Source: Lonicera japonica
Lineage: Eukaryota; Streptophyta; Magnoliopsida; Dipsacales; Caprifoliaceae
Length of the DNA: 64,000 nucleotides
Assembly: GCA_021464415.1 (NCBI GenBank)
Contig: CM038465.1
Location: forward strand, 21,421,839-21,485,838
Reading direction: 5' to 3'
Position numbers and translations under genes: made by a program. Shown here piece by piece: positions 21,357 through 32,666 of the stretch (its first letter is position 1; the number at the start of each line of letters is the position of its first letter). Below the pieces are notes generated by a model. The model was not told the DNA's origin and searched no databases. It saw only the letters and a program-made list of their open reading frames with translations.

Positions 21357-21578
21357 TCATGTTTATATAGTAGTCCCTTGGAATATGAAGGGTTTTCTCT
21401 TTAAAAATCGAAGAGATGCATGCATTCCAATTGTTATTATGTTGGTTTTATTAAATGGCCGTAGAAACTTTGAAAACTGAAGAGATGCATGCATTCAAAT
21501 TACTCCACCACCCTGGGAAACCAATGAGATTACTGGGCACAATAATCCAAGTTGCAGTAGAACTAATGGATATATATA
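21357..21578. repeat. Second copy of the 12955-13180 segment
   Basis: Colinear match to 12955-13180, including GCATGCATTCAAATTACT (near 21486 and 13077) and the first GATTACTGG palindrome. The two copies bracket the whole tnp2 relic in direct orientation, one about 700 bases beyond its stop and one about 1.8 kb upstream of its start. Confidence 0.75.
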
Positions 21579-21950
21579 AACACAAAATTTACTTAAAAAT
21601 TAATATTAATAAGAGATAAAGTAGCCAAAGATCAAATTAATATTTTTGAGGAAAATAATGTTGATTTTTAGCTTCAAATTGCCTAAATGATCCAGTCAAA
21701 ACCTAGTTGACCATCACATAAAGTCTTGGTGATCAAATGGTCTTACACAATGAAGGAAAATTCCTAGGTCTCATAAGTTATTCTTATACGACGTAGTTGA
21801 TACCTTGGTCTCCTAGTTTAAACATGAGCAACTGAGTATTACCTTACATCGTATCAGAAAACTTAAGGCAACCTATATGTTTCTACGTCGCTTATGTATA
21901 TCCTAGGCGACCTAGTAAATTAACTACGTCGCCCAAATCCCCCCCACTGG
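21579..21950. repeat. Second copy of the tnp2 upstream block
   Basis: Matches 19999-20300: TAATATTAATAAGAGATAAA, then ATCAAA, GTTGATTTT, then motifs ACGACGTAG, CTACGTCGC, CCTAGGCGACC and TACGTCGCCC. It follows directly on the paralogous segment. Ends in CCCCCCCACTGGTGTGG; no clear CACTA terminus. Confidence 0.65.
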
Positions 21951-22138
21951 TGTGGTGTGTTTTTCTAAGATTCAAATATGCACCTTTCAGATTTTTTTCT
22001 AATTGATAGTCATATGCATTTGTATATGTAATTGTTCGCATCTTACTAAATTATATAATGCAATGTATGTATGTATGTATGCATACTTTCAAATAATTTT
22101 AAATTATACACACATCATTAAAGAGAATGTTTGTTAAA

Positions 22139-22168
22139 TGCTCGTGCATCGCATGGGTTATTAACTAG
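22139..22168 (+). mobile_element. Degenerate Helitron-type 3' end
   Basis: CTCGTGCATCGCATGGG is one or two changes from the common CCCGTGCATCGCACGGG hairpin of plant Helitrons, and is followed by TTATTAACTAG|T. The sequence upstream from 21951 is AT-rich without coding potential. Confidence 0.5.
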
Positions 22169-22859
22169 TATATATAATAAGGTTTTGAATTCTAAAAATG
22201 TATAATAATAAATAAAAGATTGTATAGTTAAAAGTGCAAGATACTTTTTTATAAGTAAAAATAGTACTTTGACACCGTCACAATCACAAATTATGATTAA
22301 TATTTATTTATTATATTATTTTTAAGTTTCATGTTTTTTATTCATGGTTATAGTAGAGATTATTTTTTTAATTTATTTTTCATGCACCACATACAATGTT
22401 TTATTGATATCCGGCTAATTTGTAAATCCATTGAAGATGATTTTATGCCATTATTTAAGGTTTTTTTTTAATGGCATACGATTAGAATCTAAATATAGAA
22501 AGATCAAAAGCATAACATACATTAAATGATGCACATATTTTCGTACAATATCTAAATAGTTTTATTTATAATATACTTAACATGTGTTTTTAGAGCACAT
22601 GTTAATACTGCCTCTTTTTTATATTTTTCCCCCAACAAATTAAAAATTGAAAACTTTTTCTTCTTTTTTATTATATCTTTAAACCGTCGTTGTCTTATCT
22701 TTTACTCGAACTAGCTGAGCGGTAAAAACCTTCACAATATTATTTAATCTCTTTTTTTTCTTATTTTTAGCAAAAGTCAAGAATGGCGTGCCACTTTTTT
22801 TCTTCGTACTATACCAACTATAGAGATTGGAGTATCCCAAACCTTCCCCAAACTTTATA
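22169..22859. other. AT-rich spacer with one hairpin
   Basis: No reading frame or known repeat is visible. A perfect 10-bp inverted repeat TTAACATGTG...CACATGTTAA with a seven-base loop lies at 22578-22604. Confidence 0.5.
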
Positions 22860-23284
22860 GGTCAGTTTCGGTTCGGTTCGGTCCGGTTCAGTTTCCATAC
22901 CTATGGAACCCAAACCTTCCCCAAATTATTTGGTTTCGATCTGGTTCGGTCTCATTCGGGTTTTTTTAGTGCAAAGTAGCTCCTTCGGACTTGGTTTTTT
23001 TGTCTTCCCTTTTACTTTAATCTGGTCAATGAGGCAAACCGGTATGTTTGCGTTTGGTTGAATTTCATCATCTCTAGTTCATATCTAATTCAAGTGTGGT
23101 GGTTGTGGCTTCCAGCAGCCAGACTTCTGCTCTATCATGTTCTCTTCTCTAGATTTGGGGGCATGAGGTTTTATCCCTTTTAGCCACATTTTGGCTCAAT
23201 TTCCATTGTTTGTTGCCAATCGATTTGTTTGGGCAAAATAGTACTATATTTTCTTTGTTAATATTACTTCTCACATTTTACCAA

Positions 23285-23369
<85 letters not shown>

Positions 23370-23578
23370 TTGCATTTCCATGATCTAAACATAGTACCTT
23401 GGTTAAATAAATGTACACCAAAGAGAAAGAAGAGAAGGTGGATACAATCAAAAATCATAAAAAGAAAAGCTATATAGTGGGCATTCAAGGAATAATCTCT
23501 AGCTCTTTTGTCATTTTTTTAAGAGTTCAGTTCTCTCGGTCCAATTTGGGGAACTCAAACCCCGAACCCAAACTGACC
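22860..23578. mobile_element. Possible short element with GGTCAGTTT inverted ends
   Basis: The left end GGTCAGTTTCGGTTCGG is mirrored on the other strand at 23555-23578 (CCGAACCCAAACTGACC). A (AAT)n microsatellite of about 85 bases lies inside (23285-23370). Target duplication is not clear. GGTTCGG repeats of this sort are common in plant genomes, so the pairing may be accidental. Confidence 0.35.
23285..23370. repeat. (AAT)n microsatellite
   Basis: Some 28 uninterrupted AAT units. It produces a poly-isoleucine reading on the minus strand that is not a gene. Confidence 0.97.
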
Positions 23579-23773
23579 CAAATCAATCGGTTCTGATAGT
23601 AACGGATTGGTTCAGTTCGTTCGTTCGGTTTTCAGAATTCTGACAACACTTCTAAAGTAGACAAAATAGAGAATGCGATATTTAACCGCAAAAATTAAAA
23701 TAATAATAATAATAATAATAAAATATTAAAAAAAAGTATACTAAATATTAGTAGTAGTAATAATAGTAGTAGT
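23579..23773. repeat. AT-rich stretch with (AAT)n and (TAG)n runs
   Basis: Short (AAT)n at about 23696-23721 and (TAG/TAA)n at 23746-23773. The latter continues on the far side of the solo LTR at 26687-26720, showing that the LTR inserted into it. Confidence 0.8.
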
Positions 23774-26685
23774 TGTAACACCACGTGTCTCCATTTATCA
23801 AAAATCGCGATACAAGTCGCGTGTAAGGCAAACGTGGACTTCGAATAGCCGTATTTTGCTCCGAAAGGATCGGAATGACTCGAAGAGTTCCAACGAGTTA
23901 CATTAATACATTTAAACATGTTAGAATAGCCGTAAGTCATTTCGGGTGATTCGACTCGAAATCGAGATGTAGATTGCAAGTTTTCAATTTACCCGACTTC
24001 ATAATTTTTGGTTAACTTAGAGGAAGCGTAACTCGTTCGTTCCTCGTCAGATTGAGTTTTCGTTCGCGTAATTTAAGATTTTTTAAGCAATCTACAACTT
24101 TTGTGTTTCGACCAAAAGCAAATTCAGACTTCTACTAGATCAAAACTGAGCGCGAAATAGGTCAATCGCTATCAGATATTCATTCGGTAACATTAACGCA
24201 CTGATTTCGATGCATTTCTGGGAATAATCCATTAGGAATTTGGAAAATCTTCCTTTTAGGAAGTTGTAGAGATCTGAATAAGCTTTTCGTGGACATATAG
24301 ATCACCTTAATCGGACATCCGAACAAGAAGTTATGGCTGTCCAAAGTTCAGCGCTGCAAGTCCCATGCACGTGAACAGTACCCGGAATAGAACAACAGTG
24401 TATATATACGCGCTTATTCATTTCTTCCTCATTTCACCTCCACCTCCTGAGATCTCCTAGTAAGAGAGAAGGGTGACGAAATTGAGAGCTTTGAGGGAGA
24501 TTCAAGGTGAGGAACCAAGCTCCTTCATCCCACACATTCTCAACTTACTATTCATCATCATCTTCAACCTCAAGTTCCTCCATGGCGGGATTTTGGGTGA
24601 ATTTGGGGGAAGCTCGCTGTTTGCTTGGCTCGGCTAATTTCTTCCATGATTTTTCGAGGGATTAGTCCTCAATAGGTGGGAACATTAGTATTTCAAATTG
24701 TTTTCAAACTATTACAAGTTATTTAACCCAAATCAAAGCAAAATTGAGAGTTTTGTATAAATTTCCTATAAGTGCATGTCCACGGGGTTTGGGGCTGATT
24801 TGTCTTGATTTTTCGTTTGATTTGCATCTATTATGATTATAAATTATTGATTATGCACAAACCCCTCATTCCTACATTGATTTTGAGAAGATTGGTACGA
24901 AACCCCAAATTACGGGTACGCTAGTGTACACTATCTTATGATACGCATATGTATGATATTGTACTTGAGTTCAAAAGTTTGTTTGGAACATAATTGCCTA
25001 TATTTGTGGTATCGTTGTTGTACTTAGACTATTGGTGCATTTTATGAGATTTTCTACTTCCCTAGCTAGTCCATAACGATACTAGACAGAAAAATAAGTT
25101 CAATATGAGTGAACAAAGTATTAAGATTTTAAAGGGAGTTATATATAGAATTAAAAGCATGATTCAACTATGATTACTTATATTTTCGATATTATTGTTA
25201 TCTAAATAAGTTATTGATTAGTTTTTGAGAAAGTGTTAAATCTAGCCAGTCTGTACCTATGCCAGGAAAGTCTTTACTACTCTTTGGTTTTGCAATAAGA
25301 TGAAAATACCACATGGGGAAGGTTTTATTAAGTTAAGTGTTATAAATGATGGGTTATGCTCGGCTTAGAGCTAGTTTGATTATATACTGAGGAATTTCCC
25401 CACTTGTGAATTTGGAAACTGATTTCTTACTTGAGTGGCTAGTTGATGGAATAGGGGAATTTCCACACTTGTGAATTTGGAACAAAGTAATGATGATGGC
25501 CTTTCATTACTTATTTTCTGGTTGGCTAGTTGATTGGTTCAGTATGAACTATTATATTAGTTACTTGGCACCACTGTTCGTCTGTAGATTTGATATATGT
25601 ACACATATGAGTGCGCTAGTCTATGGTTGGTCCCAGGTTTGGTCTTTAAAGGTTGGAGTCGTAAGTTGGGACTGAGTGCCCCTGGGTGAAAGACCCGAAA
25701 CCATGCACGGAAACGAACGGGAGGCCCTGCTGCCGCATGGGTGAAAGGTCAGGAAATGCAGACATGGTAGCACGCTTGACTAGTTACGGGTTGTTGAGAT
25801 GATCACCGAGAGTGAGATATTTTTAGACGATACGATTACGGTGCCACTCTGTATAAACTAGCCAACGGTCTCTTATATATATATAATTATTACTAAAGGT
25901 TGTTCGTAACTGAACGATACTTCTTTTACCGTACGTATTAGGTTTATAACTATTTTATGTTGATTAGCTATCTTTCAATTGTATTTTCAATTGACATATA
26001 TCTTACGGTATTTCGGGGATGGGAAAGTATTGATGGGCAGATCATAATACGATTTTTATTACAAAAGGAATTACTTTTATTACTATACATCGCACGCATT
26101 CTTTCTACAAAGTATATTTTTTTTATGTATAAAACCTATATAGTTCCCACTGAGCCCGTGTTTGGCTCACTCCCATTTTCCTAACCAGTTTTGCAGGTAT
26201 TTTGTGGTGATGGCGCGCTAGTGGATTTTAGTTAACTCTGATGCCCTGACCACCCAAGTTGTTAGGAAACGACTTGTACCATACCTTTTTTAGACCAATT
26301 ACATTATTAATGTACTTTGTATAATTGGCAATGTATTATTGAATATACCGATGTAAACCTTTATAAGATTGGGACCTCGTTGGAGGATTTGCAATGGATT
26401 GAAATTGTATAAGTGATGTTTGCATGTGGAGTGTATCCAACTGTTTGTAATTGGAATTTTATTAGTATGAATATGGTTTCAAATTTTACAGGGCGGATTG
26501 TTGTTGAAACGAACTCCTCATGCCGAAATTTTGTAAAATGGATTTTTCAAACAGATTAAGTTTTATCCAAGAAAAAGACTTTTAAAGATTGTGATTTTTA
26601 TGTTTTAAACCCACCGTCGCGCACGGCATCCTTGATTAACCGGATCCCGAAGGTGAAAATCTCGAAACGAGATTCGAGGCGTCAC

Positions 26686-26686
<1 letters not shown>
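23774..26686 (+). repeat. Family-A gypsy solo LTR (2,913 bp) inside a (TAG)n microsatellite
   Basis: Begins TGTAACACCACGTG, ends GATTCGAGGCGTCACA, flanked by GTAGT at 23769-23773 and 26687-26691. The duplication lies in a GTA repeat and so is weaker evidence than elsewhere, but both LTR ends are clear. TATA-like TGTATATATACGCGC at about 24400 precedes a CT-rich leader. It has both conserved family blocks: GGCCCTGCTGCCGC (25722) and GTTCCCACTGAGCCCG (26143). Confidence 0.9.
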
Positions 26687-26719
<33 letters not shown>

Positions 26720-26720
26720 A
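26687..26720. repeat. (GTA)n microsatellite, right half
   Basis: Eleven or so GTA units continue the run cut by the solo LTR. Confidence 0.9.
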
Positions 26721-26848
26721 TCTTATAGTATATATATAAAACGAAGGAAGTTTTTACGCTTGAGCCATGTGTGTAGTCATTAGTACGGCATTAATTTGTA
26801 TCCGCCCCTTTGTCAATCGATGACTTCCCCGTTTTTGCATTAATTTAT

Positions 26849-28092
26849 TGGGAAAAAAGAAAATTAGACCTTAAAATTTAGAACTAGATTCAATTATTCT
26901 CCTAATATTCCAAAATCATCAATGTTTCCCCTAAAGTTGTATAAGTGATTCAATCCCACCCCTGGCTCTAATTCCGTCCATAATTCCCTCCAAACTCTTT
27001 GAAAATTAACCCCCTAAACTTTTAAAAGTGACACTAAACCCCCCTTAATTTATACTTTGTTAACACTTAACCCGATCAACACTTACCCACCATCGTCTAA
27101 CCATCGATCTTCATCTCTCACAACCACCGACCACCCAAAACTCATCACCATACCTCCAACCTCCTCCGAACATCAACATTGCCTCCAACCACTTATTCCT
27201 TGGGCCATTGCTCCGTCCATTCATTAACATCACCACCCACACCAACTCCAAGTACTAAATCAAAACAAAGACTACTACCATTATCTACATCAACAGTAAC
27301 TATTGGTATACATATCTAAAAGTTCTCACCATACAATTATAAAGATAAAGAGGTATATATATCAAGTTGAGGCAAGGGTCTAGATTTGGTGTTGACTTGT
27401 GTCCAAAGCCTTAAAAAATAAGAAATCCCCAAAAGGGAGGGGAGAAAGAGAAGCAATACCTTATCTTCTTAGCCCTAAATCCAAAACATTTCTTTTTTTT
27501 TACATAATAAATTCAATCCCCTCACTCACAACCACGCATTACCAAACACGAAACTAAGGTATTCTATTATCAGATTGCCAGCTCTTCTTCTTATTCTTCA
27601 TAATAGAAATATAGAAATCCAAGAAAATTTACGTAACCAAAGAGCTTGGAATTTAAGCAAGTAAAGAATAGCTTGTTTGATTGAATTGAAGCAAATAGAC
27701 TTGGAGGTGACGTTGATGAACGAACAAAATATTTGTTAGAGGAATTGATGGTTGGAGGCGTTGTTGATGATTGGAGGAGGTTGGAGGTTTAGTGGTGATT
27801 ATGTTTTTGTGAGGTCGGAGGATGTTAGTTGCCAGGAAAGGTGGAGATTGATGGTTGGCGATGGTGGGTGGGTGTGTTGATGGGTTTAAGTGTTAACAAA
27901 TTATAAATTAAAAGTTTTTATTGTCACTTTTAAAAGTTTAGGGGTTTAAGTGTATAAGATTTGGACATAGTTAAAGCCAGGGGTGATATTGAACCACTTA
28001 TGCAACTTCACTAAAGACATTGACAATTTTATAACATCAAGAGAAGAATTGAATCTAGTCCTTGAATTTTAGGGTTCAAGTTGCTCTTTTCC
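26849..28092. mobile_element. 1.24-kb element with ~350-bp terminal inverted repeats
   Basis: The left arm (26851-27200) and the right arm (27739-28092) are inverted copies: for instance ACTAGATTCAATT at 26885 and its complement near 28050, and CCTCCAACCTCCTCC near 27150 against GGAGGAGGTTGGAGG at 27772. About 540 bases of unique sequence lie between. Flanks TTAATTTAT (26840-26848) and TTAATTTTT (28093-28101) could be a 9-bp duplication with one mismatch, as in Mutator-like elements. No transposase is present; a foldback or non-autonomous MULE is likely. Confidence 0.7.
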
Positions 28093-28251
28093 TTAATTTT
28101 TTTTGCACCTCTTACTCTGGCCTAGTTGCATTAATTAATCTCTTTAATCACCACCCTCTTTGTCTTTTTAACATTTATTCTCCTTAAAACACCTTCGTCT
28201 TTTCAATCTCTCCTATCATTGCCATAGCATAAAGCACTTGCCTAACAAGTC
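28093..28251. other. Spacer with a direct duplication
   Basis: CATTGCCATAGCATAAAGCA occurs at about 28217 and again at about 28275, just inside the adjoining LTR fragment. Nothing coding is seen. Confidence 0.5.
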
Positions 28252-28872
28252 TGTGATGCCCTGAATCTTTCCCATCATTGCCATAGCATAAAGCACGGTG
28301 TCATACGCTACGACAGGTTTAAATTAGATCAAATTAATTTACATATCAAAAACATACCCTCTTTTAAAAACATCATTTAGAAAAAAATTGGCATGTGGAA
28401 TTCACATAATTAATAAAATGAATTTCTCACTATAAACTAAACTCCACATTTATAGAATAATTTTTCCATAAAACATGGTAAATGTCCATAAAATACAAAT
28501 CCTCCAATGAGGTCCCAAGTTCATAATTAAAATGTTTTGCAATGCTTATCCCACAATCCGAATATAAGTTTAGTAATACAAAGTATATGAATCTATAAGG
28601 CTCATAAAGTATAAGTCGTTTACGAGCAACTATAAATAACGATCATCAGAGGTGTATAGACTCCACATTCGCGTCATCCCAAGAAAGTACTTACAAAATT
28701 GAATTTGGAAAATGGGAGTGAGCAAAACACAGGCTTAGTGGGAACTATAAGAGTTTGAGTAAGAAAATACATTTGCGAATGCGCATGCAACATGCTATAT
28801 GAACGTAGTTTAAATCATATTTAAATGTATATGCCACTTATATATATATATGTACCTTTGTATATAATTAGT
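28252..28872 (-). repeat. Family-A gypsy LTR fragment
   Basis: Begins TGTGATGCCCTGAATC, the reverse of the family-A LTR end, and carries the reversed block GGGAGTGAGC...GTGGGAACTATA at 28712-28748. The rest of this LTR is missing or displaced by the solo LTR that starts at 28873. Bases 31666-31713 and some sequence beyond 36608 may be its continuation, but I cannot show it. Confidence 0.75.
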
Positions 28873-31660
28873 TGTAACGCCCGGAATCTCATTTAGAGGA
28901 TTGCTCCTCTGAGACCCGGTTCGTCACTGGTGCTGTACACCGACGGTGAAAATATCACTCGTACAAAAATCAAATTTCAGAAAAATTAGACATGAGGAGT
29001 CTATAAGTTCAATAAATCCAAACATGTGAATAAAAATATGACTCTCATTCTACGCAGCTAAATATTTTCTAATATACCAATAATCTATTTACAACCCAAT
29101 AGGGCTACTACAATTCACAGCTAGCTTCCAACGAGGTCCCAAATACAAGATATACAATTTTCATAATGCTTACAAAGTATAAATAATTTCTATTGCTAGT
29201 GCATCACATGAATCTTTAGTGAAACTCAAAGAACAAAGGCCCTTCTATCGTGAAGGACCTAGAACTAGTTTAAGATCGACTAGGCGATGGTATAGAGGCG
29301 TTCTACAAAATCGCGTCCTCGCTATCTCCTTTCCCAAAAGTACCTGCAGAAGCACTGGATGTAAAATAAATGGGGTGAGTCAAATGAACTCAGTGGGAAT
29401 CATATTGTAAATTTAGTGTGAAAGCAATACTTAGAAATCCCCTTTTTGCAAAGTCGCAGAAATCCTTTTGTATAACAATATGAAATAATTCATCCAGAGA
29501 TATATCGATATATATATATATATATTATAGTTCAGAAAGAAACCTTTTCCCATTTCAAGGCATTGGTGTCATTTTGAGAAAATACCATTTAAACTTTATA
29601 TAAAACCAATCCTGTTTAAAAAGGAAATTTGTGGCATAATTTATTTATTTTTATTTCGTGAACTTTGAACCATAATCTCATAACTCTCACACTATCTAAG
29701 CGTACTACCAGGTCTGCATTTCATAGCCTTTCACCTACGCGGCAGCAGGGCATCCCGTTTGTTTTCGTGCACAGTTTCGGGTCTTGCACCCAAGAGCACT
29801 CTGTCCCAACTTAAGGTCTTAATCTTTAGAGACCACACCCGAGACCATCATGAACTAGCACCATCGTCTAATCTCAAAAATTCTTGAATCGGCTCATTTA
29901 TCAAGCAATTGTGCCATATAGATACCTTTCTAAATCAATACACATCACATAATGCCAACGGAAGAAATCTCTTATCATACATTCTATATTGGTTGATAAT
30001 TTGTAAACAAGTATTTTATGAAATAAAGATCACCACTTGAACTCACACTAGTTAATATTTAATTTGTAGAATAGCTCATAAATAACCAAATGAGTTCCAA
30101 GTGGTTTTGTGCTAATCAAGTGAAAAGCTTCAATTCTTTGTTGAAACATGTGTTTTATTCCATATATATACTAGTTGGATCATTAATTTATCAATACAAT
30201 GTCTCAACATAAGATCCAAACCCATGTATATGAGCTATATATATATATATATTTATATACATGGTAGAATTTTAATCAATCGGTAACAAGTTGAAAAATA
30301 AAGTTTAATGGTTGAAACAAGTACTTTTAACATATCTATGTATACAAATATAGGCTATTCAACCATTGGGGAAAGTATGAACTTCATCTGAAAAGTTAAC
30401 TTTCATGGAAATTGGGTTTCAAATGGTTTTGCTTAAAACAAGTAATTCAATGCAAATAGCTCATTGAACCAAGCTATTTTAACAATATGTAAGCCATTAG
30501 GTTCACCAATTTCAGCATATCACACATATCTATATATATATACAACCTAGGGTTTATATGCTAACGTATGCAAAAACTAGAAATTAATCAATAGTAATGT
30601 AAGAAGACAGATTTTAGTATAGATTCCCACCTCTACGAAGTTCTTTCCTCGAGTTTGAAGGCCTGTTCCGAGCCCTCGATCCACCAATTTCGAGATTCCC
30701 AATTTCTCTTCAACCTCTAGCTATGGAGATGGTGAAAAATGAAGGAGGAGATGAATAGTGATTGTAAATTGAGGTCTTTGGTGTTAATAATTATGTGTTT
30801 TGAGGGGTAAAGAGATGGAGATGAGTGATTCTCCAAAAAATCTCTCTAGAATACTCTCTTGGAAGTGGTAAAAAAAATGAGGAAGCAAGGAAGGAGGTCG
30901 TGTGTATATATATACTGTAGCTAATTTCGTGGTTACTGTTCACGCGCGTGGGTTTTTAAGGATCTGCTGGACTGCACTTTAGACGGCCATAACTTCTCTC
31001 TTGAATGTCCGATTGAGGTGATCTTTATGTCCACAGAAAGCTTACTCGGAGCTCTACAACTTCTTAGAAGGAAGTGTCTCCAAATTTTGGACAGATAATT
31101 TTCAAAAATTTGACAAAGTCGGCGCGTTAATGTTACCGAATGAACATTTGATAGCGATTGACCTATTTCGCGCTCAGTTTCGACCTAGTAGAAGTCCGAA
31201 TTTGCCTTCGGCCAAAACACAAAAGTTGTAGATTACCTAAAAATCTAGTGTACTTTTTGAATGAAAACTCAATCTAATGAGGAACAAAGGAGTTACGCTT
31301 CCTCCAAGTTAACCAAAAATTGTGAAGTCGGGTAAATTGAAAACTTGCAATCTACATCCCGATTTTGACTCGAACCACCCGAAATGACTTATGGCCATTC
31401 TAAAAAGCTTAAATATATGAACATGACTTATTGGAAGTCTTCGAACCCTATCGCTCCTTTCAGAACAATATTTCACCATTTGGAGCTCGAAATAGCCATA
31501 ATCGCGATTTTTGAACGCGATAAATTTGAAATTTAGGAACAGGGTGTTACAGACTGACTCGGAAAGGTCCAAAAGAAATAATTCAAGACCTCATGGGATT
31601 TAAGAATTAATCGGGCTTATAAAGAGTACTAGCTTGTAATTCAAAACAGGGGGTATTACA
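28873..31660 (-). repeat. Family-A gypsy solo LTR (2,788 bp)
   Basis: Reads TGTAACGCCCGGAATCTC at the left and GGGGGTATTACA at the right; TTAGT flanks both sides (28868-28872 and 31661-31665). Reverse TATA-like GTATATATATACTG at about 30905. Conserved block CACCTACGCGGCAGCAGGGC at 29733. An internal GGGTGTTACA at 31542-31551 looks like a second LTR edge but has no matching flank, so I take 31660 as the end. Confidence 0.9.
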
Positions 31661-32666
31661 TTAGTACTGCGTTAAATGTAATAAGAATCAATTTATATGC
31701 AATGCACACTAAGTGTGATGCCCCGAATCCTGTTTTGAGATTTTCACCTCCGAGACCCGATTAATCACGGATGCCATGCGCGACGGCGGGTTTAATTACT
31801 TAAAAATACAACTTTTAAAATTTCCTTTAATAAAAGATGATCCGAGGAAAAATCCATTTTTCTAAAATTTCGGCATGTGAAGTTCGTTTATACAATGATC
31901 CACCTTGTTAAGTTTAAAGTCATTTTCATACAAAAACAACCCAAACCAATCCACATTTTAAATTCACCCCACATATATGAAAAACCATTTACATAAGCCT
32001 TATTACGCGTCCTGGATACATTGATACCAAAATCCAATTCTTATAAGAGTGTTTATATACATTACAATAAGATCAAAACCAATTATACAATATAATCCTT
32101 TTCGAGGAGGACTAAAAGATTTCAGGACATCAGAGGCCTCTAAACTCGTGAACCACGAGCCACCCGAAATGCTAAACGTACAAAACTGTTTAGAAAATGG
32201 GATGAGCCAAATCCGGACTCAGTGGGAACTATATAAGTGTGGTATGAAAGCACATGTAGCTTTTACAGAAAATAATTACTTTTCTTTAATATAATAGTTA
32301 AAGACAATGAAATGCAATGCAACCCACACCCATTTGCATACCGAGCCTCCCTAAGAATTCTACTCATATGGTCGGAAGCTAATTATCTGGGTTATTGCTC
32401 ACGATCCCACAAATTCCCATATACGTCATTTCAATGTTCGTACGTTCTCCTAAGGGGTGGGTTCTAGGACTACCTTGATAAATTATTAGCCTTCGACGGT
32501 TCACCATGCTAAGGCGGATTCTTACTAATGTGTATATCAACCCTGTAACCTAATCATCTCATACCTATCTCGGAAGTCGGTAACTATCGTCCAAGTATTC
32601 ATTATTTCCTCTTTGTTATTAATTTATTATGAAATCCTTACTTGATCGACTAATAAGCATTGTTAC

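Noticed and set aside
23264..23488. Minus-strand frame with a poly-isoleucine tract
   Set aside because: Direct translation of the (AAT)n microsatellite.
26721..26750. Helitron 5' end (TCTTATAGTATATATA after A)
   Set aside because: TC after A in AT-rich sequence is too weak alone, and no 3' end pairs with it before the inverted-repeat element.
31542..31551. Right end of the solo LTR at GGGTGTTACA
   Set aside because: No matching 5-bp flank, whereas the end at 31660 gives a perfect TTAGT duplication with 28868-28872.
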